Shown here in pieces: positions 1 through 6,721 of a DNA stretch of 13,293 nucleotides. Position 1 is the first letter of the stretch; every line of letters begins with the position of its first letter. A program made the translations under genes and the position numbers. Under the pieces are notes generated by a model that was not told where the DNA came from, made no database searches, and worked only from the letters and a program-made list of their open reading frames with translations. Source of the stretch: Pseudomonadota bacterium (GTDB taxonomy: Bacteria > Desulfobacterota > Desulfovibrionia > Desulfovibrionales > Desulfovibrionaceae); assembly GCA_023426275.1 (NCBI GenBank), contig JAFABC010000353.1, forward strand, positions 1 through 13,293. Reading direction: 5' to 3'.

Positions 1-4
1 GGGG

Positions 5-37
5 GGGGCAGTGCCCCTCCCGGCCGCCGGAGGCATC
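5..37 (-). repeat. Dispersed GC-rich palindromic element, copy A (terminator-like)
   Basis: Read on the minus strand this begins GATGCCTCCGGCGGCC and matches positions 13167-13199 over 33 bp without a mismatch. It starts 18 nt past the stop codon of the minus-strand PHP/glycosyltransferase gene. The GGGGCA (5-10) and TGCCCC (12-17) arms pair, and the stem extends into the G run at 1-4 through one G-T wobble. The likely role is transcription termination or 3'-end protection of the minus gene. The window edge cuts off anything further. Confidence 0.7.
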
Positions 38-55
38 CTCTCCTCTCCTGCCAGT

Positions 56-2539
56 CTAGGCGGCGTAGACCATACGTTGCTGCGGGACGTGCTTGTCCGA
101 TGTTTCGCTTCCCGCCTCGGTCGCGGCGGCGGGCGGCGTGGTGTCGCTGTACATGTCCCAGTAGTCCTCGAAGGCCTGTTCAATGGTGCGGGCCTCGGCG
201 TAGTCGCGACCGGCCCGGCCCATGGCCCGCATGAGTTCGGGGTCGGCGAGCAGGCCTTCGATGGCGGCCAGCAGGGCATCGGCGTCGCCGGCCGGTATGA
301 CCACCCCGGTTTCGCCGGGCAGGATGTTTTCCATGGGGCCGCCCTGGTTGGTGACGATGATGGGCAGGCCCGAGGCCTGCGCCTCCAGGACCACGTTGCC
401 GAAGGTGTCGGTGGCGCTGGGGAAGACGAACAGGTCGCTTGTGGCGAAAAGCGCGGAGAGTTCCTCGCCTTCTCGGTAGCCGGTGAAGGTGGTCGGCGTA
501 CCGGCGAGCAGCTCGCGCAGATCGTCGAGGTAGGGGCCATCGCCGACAACGGTCAGGGTGGCGTCGGGCCGGGCGGCGTGGAGCTTGCGGAATGCCTCGG
601 CCAGCAGGTGCAGGTCCTTTTCGCGGGAGACCCGGCCGGCGTAGAGCAGGCGGGGGCCGCCGCCCATGCCGAACTGCTTGGCCACGGTATCCGACCCCTT
701 GTCGGGATGGAAGCGGGCCACGTCCACGCCCCGGGGAAAGAGCCGCAGCTTGGCCGGATCGAGGCCTTTTTCCTCAAGCTCCTTGCCGGTCTCCCTGGAG
801 GGGATGTAGACCAAGTCCATCTGGTTGTAATACCAGATGATAAACTTCCAGGTCAGGTCTTCCATGGCCTCGTCGCCGGTCAGAATCTGGGCGTACTGGG
901 GCAGGGCCGTGTGGTAGGTGCCGTAGATGGGCAGGCGCAGGGTTCGGGCGATGCACAGGGCGGCCAGACCGATGGGGCCGGGTGTGGCCGAATGAATGCG
1001 GGTGTAGCCGCCGGCGTAGACGAAATGAAGCATTTCGAGCAGGGGCGGGTAGAAGAGCTTCTGGTCCGGGTATTCGTCGAGGTGGTAGACGCCGATGGGC
1101 TTGAAATTCTGCACGCCGGGCTCGTAGACCCGCTGGCCATGGTCGCAGGTGACGATGGTCAGGCCCTTGCCGGTGCGGATGGCCAGTTCGGCCTGCTGGC
1201 GAAGCGTGTTGGAAACGCCGTTGATTTCATGGAACGTGTCCGTGAAGTGGGCCACCTTGACGTCGTGGCCGTGGCCGTTGCGGCCGGTGATGGCCTTACG
1301 CACCTCGGTGCTGAACTGGCGGTCCTTGGTGAAGATGGAGTAGGCCAGGAAGTAGGGGGACAGCATGGTGTAGAGCGCCCCGGCCGAGCCCAGGGTGCTG
1401 AAGATGTCGAAGACGTTGGCCCCGCTGACATGGTCGAGCAGCGTCCGGGCGAAGTGGGAGGCCACCCGGTTGGTGGCCCGGTTGACGAAGGAAAACCAGC
1501 CGTTTTCCAGGTTTTCGCCGTTGAGGATGCCGGCCTGGGCAAACTGCATGAGCGTGGCGTCGGAGCGGATGAGGGTCTCGGTTTCCGTGCGGATGAGGTC
1601 CTTAAGCGGCGTGTTGGCGGTGGTGCGACGGCGGGTCAGGGACCGAACCAGCCGGGTCCGCAATTTGAAAGCCAGTCCGGCCCCGCCCTGCATCTCAGGT
1701 TCCAGGAAGCGATCGATGACCTTGAGCGTCACGTCCTTGTCCAGAAAGCGGTCGATGCTGAAGCGGTGTTTGTAGTACTGGTAGCCGATGCTGTAGAGGG
1801 TGCGGGCCATGGTGCGCGGAGTGGAGGACGCGCCAACCGCGCGGGAAGCGCCGTTTTCGAGTCCGTCGAGAAATTCCTGCAAATTGTTCGCCCCGTCGAC
1901 ATGGGTGTAGGTCGAGGCGATATACAGCGCGCTGTGATCGTCGGAGCCGCCGATAAGGTTTTTGCGCCAGGGCTGGGTGTAGCCCGGGTCGATGTCGTAT
2001 TTTTCGGCCAGCCGCCAGATGATGTCCTCGTCGAGTCCGGGAATGATTTCGCGCAGGCAGTCGTTTTGCCAGGCGTCGCGCGCGCCGTTGATCTCGAAGT
2101 TGCGAAAAAGCAGCAGCAGCTTTTCGAAGTTGGGCACGGTGATGCGGTCGTTGACCCCGAACAGCGGATGGGCCACGGCATGGTGCAGCTTTTCCCGGCG
2201 CAGGTAATCGACCAGATCATAGACATTCTCACGCAGCCGTTGCAGCTCGGTGTGGATGGCTTCGTTGATGTCGTAGACCAGCACGTGGACCTTGCAGCGG
2301 TCCTCGGGGAAGTAGGACGTCACTTCCTCGCTGATGAAAGTGTCGGGCAGATGGGCGATGGACAGCGCTCCCTCGATGCGATTATGATCTGAAATAGTGA
2401 CAAGACCCATGCCCTTGCGTTTGGCCTCCTCGTAGATGCGCATGGGCTCGGTGTAGCTTTCCGGGCAATTGAGCTTTTGCAGCACCCACTGGGAAGGTCT
2501 GGTCGAGAATTTGGAATGCACGTGCAGGTCGATCTTCAT
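56..2539 (-). CDS. PHP-domain / family-4 glycosyltransferase fusion protein
   Basis: The protein has 827 residues. Residues 1-240 form a PHP-type metal-dependent hydrolase domain: HVH at 6-8, SDH at 50-52, AHP at 123-125 and GGSDDH at 197-202 are the expected metal ligands. Residues ~426-800 form a GT-B, family-4 glycosyltransferase. It opens with FTDTFHEINGVSNTLRQQ and continues with LYAGRVSREKDL (632-643), VVGDGP (664-669) and the nucleotide-sugar segment SATDTFGNVVLEAQASGLP (708-726). The linker carries a hydrophobic stretch at ~374-403 that could anchor the protein to the membrane. The start is the ATG at 2539, chosen because AAGGAG lies 5 nt upstream and because the PHP motif begins at residue 4; the open frame runs 64 codons further upstream but those codons look non-coding. 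A role in making a glycolipid or surface glycan is inferred. The substrate cannot be read from the sequence. Confidence 0.88.
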   Translation of the reverse strand: MKIDLHVHSKFSTRPSQWVLQKLNCPESYTEPMRIYEEAKRKGMGLVTISDHNRIEGALSIAHLPDTFISEEVTSYFPEDRCKVHVLVYDINEAIHTELQRLRENVYDLVDYLRREKLHHAVAHPLFGVNDRITVPNFEKLLLLFRNFEINGARDAWQNDCLREIIPGLDEDIIWRLAEKYDIDPGYTQPWRKNLIGGSDDHSALYIASTYTHVDGANNLQEFLDGLENGASRAVGASSTPRTMARTLYSIGYQYYKHRFSIDRFLDKDVTLKVIDRFLEPEMQGGAGLAFKLRTRLVRSLTRRRTTANTPLKDLIRTETETLIRSDATLMQFAQAGILNGENLENGWFSFVNRATNRVASHFARTLLDHVSGANVFDIFSTLGSAGALYTMLSPYFLAYSIFTKDRQFSTEVRKAITGRNGHGHDVKVAHFTDTFHEINGVSNTLRQQAELAIRTGKGLTIVTCDHGQRVYEPGVQNFKPIGVYHLDEYPDQKLFYPPLLEMLHFVYAGGYTRIHSATPGPIGLAALCIARTLRLPIYGTYHTALPQYAQILTGDEAMEDLTWKFIIWYYNQMDLVYIPSRETGKELEEKGLDPAKLRLFPRGVDVARFHPDKGSDTVAKQFGMGGGPRLLYAGRVSREKDLHLLAEAFRKLHAARPDATLTVVGDGPYLDDLRELLAGTPTTFTGYREGEELSALFATSDLFVFPSATDTFGNVVLEAQASGLPIIVTNQGGPMENILPGETGVVIPAGDADALLAAIEGLLADPELMRAMGRAGRDYAEARTIEQAFEDYWDMYSDTTPPAAATEAGSETSDKHVPQQRMVYAA

Positions 2540-2662
2540 GGTTTCTCCTTGCATGAGCGTCTGGCGGGACGACCGGCGGCATTCGGAAGCGCTGTTGCGT
2601 CGGCGTCTGTCGGCGTTTTGGTCTTTGACCGCGTTATCCGGGCCACTCCATGGAACGTGTGG

Positions 2663-2690
2663 TTGCGGCGGGACCCTGGTCTGGTACAAT
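2663..2690 (+). promoter_or_regulatory. Candidate sigma70-type promoter for the small orphan gene
   Basis: TTGCGG (2663-2668) and TACAAT (2685-2690) are separated by 16 nt on the plus strand. The -10 is good and the -35 matches partly. The predicted transcript would start near 2697 and have a leader of 110-150 nt before the small gene. No convincing promoter was seen for the divergent minus gene. Confidence 0.35.
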
Positions 2691-2847
2691 GAAGCACGGT
2701 GTCTGCGGGCTCGATTCGTTGGCGGGCACACTAGCCGTGGCGCATGGCGTTCGGATTGCGTTTGCCCGCACTTTTGTTGACGGGACGGGGGGATTTGTCA
2801 CGAAAATGACGTTTGTTCCCGGCCGGGGACAGGCGCATGGTTTGGGC

Positions 2848-3054
2848 ATGAAACCCCATCCGCCCCACCCGGAGGACGCCTGCCGCCCCGATCCCGACAG
2901 CGCGAACCTGCGCCGGCAGGGCCGGGCCGTGCTGACCGCCCTGGGGGAACACCGTCTGGCCCGGGAATTCGTCCGGCGTTCCCTGATGCTCACGGATCAC
3001 GAGGCCTTGAGCCGGCTGCTTCTGGAATGCCTGCTGCGCCGTCGCCCACGCTGA
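2848..3054 (+). CDS. Small orphan protein, function unknown
   Basis: A 68-residue protein if the ATG at 2848 is used. I do not recognise the family. The first ~17 residues are rich in Pro, His and Asp; the rest is Leu/Arg-rich and probably two or three amphipathic helices, ending in a run of Arg. Third codon positions from 2848 to the stop are almost all G or C, as in the neighbouring real genes, which is the main evidence that it is coding. The ATG at 2806, in the same frame, would add 14 residues and has a GGGGGGA tract about 13 nt upstream. Neither start has a clean ribosome-binding site. It stands alone on the plus strand, 419 nt before phoU. Confidence 0.5.
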   Translation: MKPHPPHPEDACRPDPDSANLRRQGRAVLTALGEHRLAREFVRRSLMLTDHEALSRLLLECLLRRRPR

Positions 3055-3165
3055 AGCGTCTTCCCCGGTGGCCGCGACGGAGGGAGGGGCGGTGGCCGGA
3101 CGCCGCGCGTCTCGTGATGCCCGGGATTCCGGAGAGGTTCCTTTTCCTTGCCCGGCGGATGCCAT

Positions 3166-3205
3166 TTGTCACCTGTTCGTCATATTTCCATGGCTGGAAC
3201 GTCAT
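3166..3205 (+). promoter_or_regulatory. Candidate Pho box (PhoB-type direct heptamers at 11-bp spacing)
   Basis: TTGTCAC (3166-3172), TCGTCAT (3177-3183) and ACGTCAT (3199-3205) lie at offsets 0, 11 and 33, all multiples of 11. They resemble the PhoB half-site CTGTCAT, which recurs every 11 bp in known Pho boxes. The unit at 3188 does not match. The spacers are CTGT and ATTT. The next gene downstream is phoU-like, which supports the reading. The weak point is the distance to the phoU promoter, about 230 nt. Confidence 0.35.
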
Positions 3206-3414
3206 GGGAGTTTGCCAGGGAAATGCATTTGAGTGGCCGCCCCGGGTCGCCGTCGACGCCGCCCCGATGGCATGCCATGGAAACGGGGCAGGGAGATCGC
3301 AACGTGTCAGGCCGTCCGCCACGGCGGCAGCTCCCGAACACGCGCACCGATAACGACGGATTCACCCGAAGGACGGACCGGCGAAACGAGTCGCCAAACG
3401 ACCCGCCTGCCGCC

Positions 3415-3443
3415 TGTCGCTTGCGGCCCAGGCATGGTAAAAT
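3415..3443 (+). promoter_or_regulatory. Extended -10 promoter of the phoU-kinase-cofD operon
   Basis: TAAAAT at 3438-3443 is preceded by TG one base away (3435-3436), giving an extended -10. At 17 nt upstream the -35 position reads TGTCGC (3415-3420) and is poor. The transcript would start near 3450, leaving a leader of about 24 nt that contains the GGGAG ribosome-binding site of phoU. A weak -35 suits a promoter that needs an activator. Confidence 0.45.
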
Positions 3444-3473
3444 TTCCCCGCAAGGGGCTCGGGAGCTTGAGCA

Positions 3474-4139
3474 ATGGAAACCAGATCGCACTTCCATGCG
3501 GAATTGGACGCGCTCAAGGGGCGCGTCATGGAACTGATCCAACACGTCGAGGCGTCCCGGCAGGGCGCCGAGGAAGCCTATCTGCGCCACGATATCGAGA
3601 TTGCCCGCCGGGTCATCGAGGCGGACCGGCTGATCAACAAGCAGACCTGCGATATCGACGAGGCCTGCCTGCAGATGCTGGCCCTGGAACAACCCATGGC
3701 GCTCGATCTGCGACGCATCGTGGGGTATGCCCGGGCCGTCATCAATCTGGAGCGGCTGGCCGACGAGGCCGTGGTCGTCGCCGAGGGCGCCCTGGCCGGT
3801 GTCGGGCTTCCGGGCGATTGCGACAAGATTCTGGCCTCCCTGGCCGAACATGCCGGCCGGATGTTCGGGCTGGCTTCCCGGGCGTTCATCGACGACAGCG
3901 TGGAAGCCGCTCTGGAAGTCTGCCGCATGGACGAAAAGGCGCGTGAGATGGCCGTCACGTCCATGCGCTGCATTTCCGAATCGCTTTCCCGCTGCAACGC
4001 CGCGCCCGAGGATTCGGTGCGCGCGATCCTCGCGGCCAGATGCTTCGAGCGCATGGGCGGTTACGCCGCCAACATCGCCGAAGTGGTCGTCTTCATCCTC
4101 AAAGGGGCAACCCTCAGTCAGCAGTGTCATCCCCGGTGA
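3474..4139 (+). CDS. phoU: PhoU-family phosphate signalling protein
   Basis: The protein has 221 residues, the usual length for PhoU, and is predicted to be all-helical. PhoU proteins damp phosphate uptake by acting on the PstSCAB transporter and the PhoR kinase at the inner face of the membrane. The family shows two tandem three-helix repeats, each with a metal-binding ERxxD motif. Repeat 1 has DLRRIV (78-83) and NLERLADEAVVVAE (91-104), with E93 and D97 kept. Repeat 2 has FERMGGYAANIAEVV (191-205), where the usual Asp and His are Gly and Tyr, so its metal site looks damaged. The start ATG has GGGAG 8 nt upstream. The kinase gene begins 26 nt after the stop, so this PhoU probably serves the kinase/CofD-like system rather than, or as well as, a Pst transporter, which is absent here. 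Confidence 0.85.
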   Translation: METRSHFHAELDALKGRVMELIQHVEASRQGAEEAYLRHDIEIARRVIEADRLINKQTCDIDEACLQMLALEQPMALDLRRIVGYARAVINLERLADEAVVVAEGALAGVGLPGDCDKILASLAEHAGRMFGLASRAFIDDSVEAALEVCRMDEKAREMAVTSMRCISESLSRCNAAPEDSVRAILAARCFERMGGYAANIAEVVVFILKGATLSQQCHPR

Positions 4140-4165
4140 TTGGCGAAACCGTCGGGCAAAGCCGC

Positions 4166-5254
4166 ATGGAACAGCGACCAGAGACGTGCCAGGCCGTGGC
4201 CGGCGCCTATGCGCAGGGCGCCCCCGCGCCGTATGGGCTCACGGTGCGCCTGGGGCCGACCCTGGTGCGTGTACGTTCAAATGTTGCCGATATCATTGAG
4301 GAGTTGACAGGCCATTACCGGGAATTCCTGGACGACGCCGGTGCACCGGATGTTGTCGTGTCGGTCATGGACCGTGGTCCAGTAAAGCTCGACCTGCCGT
4401 TCGTGGAGCGGTCGCGCCCCGGCGAGGCGGCCAAGGAAGACGTCGTCGACCTTGCCGACGGGCGGGTGGTGCGCAAACGGCGCACCGGCCTGTGGCTCGT
4501 GTTCGGCCCGGGTGGCCATTGCATCCTGGGGCCGTGCCGCGACAACCTGGACCAGGTCGTCAATTATCTCAACGCCCGGGCGGCGGACAGGGAACTTCGG
4601 GCCGGCGCCCGCCTGCTGCACGCGGCCGGCGTGGCCCTGGGCGAGGCCGGACTCGCCATCGCGGGCCTTGCCGGCGCGGGAAAATCCACCCTGGCCCTTG
4701 AAATCATGCGGCACGACGCGACCTTTGTCTCCAACGACCGTCTGCTTGTCGGTCCCGGGCGGCAAGGGCTGGTCATGACCGGCATCGCCCGGATGCCCCG
4801 CGTCAATCCGGGCACCATCCTGCACAACGATCGGCTGGCCGGCCTGCTGACCGAGGCGGAGCGCACCCGGTTCTCCCATCTGTCGGACAGGGCCCTGCGC
4901 CGGCTGGAATACAAATACGATGTCCCCATCCATGCCTGCTTCGGGCCGGGACGCTTCAGGCTCCGGGCGCGCTTGCGGGCCCTGGCCGTGCTGTGCTGGC
5001 AGCCCGGCGGCGGGGCGCTTTGCAGCCGTTGGACCACCGTGGCCGCCTGCCCGGAACTGCTCCCGGCCTTCATGAAGGATGTGGGCGTCTTTTTCGAGGA
5101 AGGGCCGCGGATGGCCCGGGAAGCCGACTACCTGGACCTGCTGGCCGAGTGCCCCTTGCTGGTGCTGGAAGGCGGTGTGGATTTCCAACGGGCCGCGACC
5201 CTCTGCCTGGACTGGCTTCGGGCCTCCGGGAACGCCACGGCCTGCGTGGCGTAG
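4166..5254 (+). CDS. HprK-related kinase B (GAK system)
   Basis: The protein has 362 residues and is a P-loop kinase of the HPr kinase/phosphorylase type. LLHAAGVAL (150-158) leads into the Walker A loop GLAGAGKST (167-175), as in HprK, followed by FVSNDRLLV (187-195), where D191 fits the HprK catalytic Asp. Residues 1-145 are variable and family-specific. It matches what I recall of the TIGRFAM family HprK-related kinase B, part of the GAK system (ATP-Grasp, Amphi-Trp, Kinase) known mainly from Desulfovibrio genomes and without a proven substrate. No HPr or PTS gene is in the window. The ATG at 4166 is preferred. It has only a weak ribosome-binding site, and a GTG at 4136 overlapping the phoU stop is an alternative that would couple translation. 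The CofD-like gene follows after 57 nt. Confidence 0.82.
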   Translation: MEQRPETCQAVAGAYAQGAPAPYGLTVRLGPTLVRVRSNVADIIEELTGHYREFLDDAGAPDVVVSVMDRGPVKLDLPFVERSRPGEAAKEDVVDLADGRVVRKRRTGLWLVFGPGGHCILGPCRDNLDQVVNYLNARAADRELRAGARLLHAAGVALGEAGLAIAGLAGAGKSTLALEIMRHDATFVSNDRLLVGPGRQGLVMTGIARMPRVNPGTILHNDRLAGLLTEAERTRFSHLSDRALRRLEYKYDVPIHACFGPGRFRLRARLRALAVLCWQPGGGALCSRWTTVAACPELLPAFMKDVGVFFEEGPRMAREADYLDLLAECPLLVLEGGVDFQRAATLCLDWLRASGNATACVA

Positions 5255-5270
5255 GGGGCTGTTGAACAAG

Positions 5271-5311
5271 ATGTCTCCGAGGCGGCGTCTCTCCCGGCCG
5301 CCGGAGGCTTC
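5271..5311 (+). repeat. Diverged copy B of the GC-rich element, in the kinase-cofD spacer
   Basis: CTCCCGGCCGCCGGAGGC (5291-5308) matches positions 17-34 of copy A exactly. The preceding GATGTCTCCGAGGCGGC is an imperfect inverted partner, so 5271-5311 can fold into an imperfect hairpin between two operon genes. Relative to transcription its conserved arm is reversed compared with copies A and C. The GGAGG at 5303-5307 may also act as the ribosome-binding site of the next gene, in which case folding could hide it. Confidence 0.55.
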
Positions 5312-6550
5312 GTGATACGCACAAAGGAAGAGCGAGCTGTGCCAGATAAAAAATCCACTTCACGCCTGACCATTTCCCGCACCGTCGACATGCCCGACGC
5401 CTCGCGGGCGGCGCTCTACCGGCGTGCTCCGGAGCTTGGGCCGAAGATTTTGTTTTTCAGCGGCGGTACGGCGTTGCGCCATCTCAGCGAAACACTCATC
5501 GAGTACACCTCCAACTCCATCCATCTCATCACCCCCTTCGATTCCGGGGGCTCGTCGGCCGTGCTGCGCCGGGCCTTTTCCATGCCGGCCGTGGGTGATC
5601 TGCGAAACCGCATCATGGCCCTGGCGGACCGTTCGACCACCGGCAACCCGGCCGTGTTCGAGCTGTTCGCCTACCGGATGCCCAAGGACGCGTCCCAGGA
5701 AGAGCTGGTCAAGCGGCTGGGGCGGATGATCAATGGCGAGGACCCGCTGATCCGACACGTGCCCGACCCCATGCGCAAGATCATCCGCACGCACCTGCGT
5801 TTTTTCGAGCAACGCCGGCCCGATTCCTTTGACCTGCGCGGGGCCAGCATCGGCAACTGCATCCTCACCGGCGGCTATTTCAACTACAACCGCCTGCTCG
5901 ATCCGGTCATCTACCTGTTCATGAAGCTGGTGGAGGCGCGCGGCATCGTGCGGCCCATTGTCAACGCCGACCTGCATCTGGCCTGCGAGCTGGAAAACGG
6001 CCGGGTCATCGTTGGCCAGCATCGCATGACCGGCAAGGAAACCGCCCCCATTGACGCCCCCATCGCGCGTCAGTGGCTGGTGTCCAGCCTGGACGACCCT
6101 ACGCCGGCCACGGTGCGCATCCGGGAAAAGACCGAGGTCCTCATCCGACAGGCCGACGTGATCTGCTACCCGTACGGGAGTTTCTACACGAGCCTTCTGG
6201 CCAACCTGCTGCCCCAGGGCGTGGGCGACGCCGTGGTCGCCACCAACTGCCCGAAGGTGTACATCCCCAATCTCGGCCACGATCCCGAGCAGCGCGGCAT
6301 GACCGTGGCCGGACAGGTGGCCCGGCTCCTGGAGACGCTGGAAGCCGGCTGCACCCGACCGTGTACGCGTCAGGATCTGTTGCGCTTCGTGCTGGTGGAC
6401 AGCAGGAACGGGGTCTACGAGAACCCGCTGGATATCGCCGCCATCCGGCGTTTGGGCGTGGAAGTGGTGGACGTGCCCATCGCCCGGCCGGAGAATCCCG
6501 CCCAGGCCGACAGCCGCCGGGTGGCCGAATTGCTCGTGTCCCTGGGCTGA
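5312..6550 (+). CDS. CofD/YvcK-like protein of the GAK system
   Basis: The protein has 412 residues, longer than typical CofD or YvcK (about 300-330). Family motifs appear in order: FFSGGTAL (48-55, the GGTGL loop), ITPFDSGGSSAVLRRAF (73-89, matching the DDGGSSGRLR segment of YvcK), GDLRN (95-99), GNCILTGGYF (181-190) and CYPYGSFYTSLLANLLPQG (285-303, matching GPGSLYTSILPNLL). CofD transfers a lactyl-phosphate unit to make coenzyme F420, and YvcK proteins bind UDP-sugars. The sequence looks nearer to YvcK, and no other F420 genes are present. I recall a TIGRFAM subfamily of CofD-like proteins tied to the GAK system, and the adjacent kinase supports that. Start: GTG at 5312 (GGAGG 4 nt upstream) or GTG at 5339 (AAGGA 10 nt upstream); no ATG is near. 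A hairpin follows the stop. Confidence 0.82.
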   Translation: MIRTKEERAVPDKKSTSRLTISRTVDMPDASRAALYRRAPELGPKILFFSGGTALRHLSETLIEYTSNSIHLITPFDSGGSSAVLRRAFSMPAVGDLRNRIMALADRSTTGNPAVFELFAYRMPKDASQEELVKRLGRMINGEDPLIRHVPDPMRKIIRTHLRFFEQRRPDSFDLRGASIGNCILTGGYFNYNRLLDPVIYLFMKLVEARGIVRPIVNADLHLACELENGRVIVGQHRMTGKETAPIDAPIARQWLVSSLDDPTPATVRIREKTEVLIRQADVICYPYGSFYTSLLANLLPQGVGDAVVATNCPKVYIPNLGHDPEQRGMTVAGQVARLLETLEAGCTRPCTRQDLLRFVLVDSRNGVYENPLDIAAIRRLGVEVVDVPIARPENPAQADSRRVAELLVSLG

Positions 6551-6587
6551 GACGCGACAGCGCGCCGGGGTGCGGGGCGTCTCCTTT
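6549..6587 (+). terminator. Candidate terminator of the phoU-kinase-cofD operon
   Basis: GAGACGC (6549-6555) pairs perfectly with GCGTCTC (6577-6583). The 21-nt loop between them is GC-rich. A short CTTT follows, so the U tract is weak. The stem overlaps the stop codon of the CofD-like gene. Confidence 0.35.
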
Positions 6588-6721
6588 CGAACGGGCACGG
6601 CCGGAGACGGCGCGCCGGTTGGGGAAAAGGAAATCAGTTCTGGTCAGAAGCGACGCCTTTGGACTAGGATGCCTCCCGGCTGTTGCACTCAACCGTTTCC
6701 CCGCGCTGCCCGGAGTCGCCT

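Larger units (their letters stand above)
3055..3473. other. 419-nt non-coding spacer upstream of phoU
   Basis: No frame here shows the third-position G/C bias of the real genes. The spacer holds a candidate Pho-box array (3166-3205), a 10-bp palindrome TGGCATGCCA (3268-3277), a small GCCGT/ACGGC hairpin near 3310 and an extended -10 promoter just before phoU (3435-3443). Confidence 0.6.

Noticed and set aside
11..2392. 793-codon open frame on the plus strand opposite the PHP/glycosyltransferase gene
   Set aside because: It is antisense to a gene with clear motifs on both domains, its product has no recognisable family and is unusually rich in Gly, Val, Asp and Gln. High GC with strong third-position bias leaves long antisense frames open.
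2777..2805. TTGACG at 2777-2782 as a -35 box
   Set aside because: No acceptable -10 lies 16-18 nt downstream.
3180..4130. Minus-strand frame opposite phoU
   Set aside because: Antisense shadow; PhoU motifs lie on the plus strand, and the upstream part runs through a non-coding spacer.
5312..6550. CofD-like gene as evidence for coenzyme F420 synthesis
   Set aside because: The motifs are nearer to YvcK, no other F420 gene is present, and the partner gene is an HprK-type kinase.
5360..6598. 412-codon minus-strand frame opposite the CofD-like gene
   Set aside because: Antisense shadow of a gene whose CofD/YvcK motifs appear in order along its full length.
6668..6680. GATGCCTCCCGGC before the L,D-transpeptidase as a fourth copy of the repeat element
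   Set aside because: Only the first nine bases match the element without a gap, with no inverted arm, so chance in GC-rich DNA is likely.
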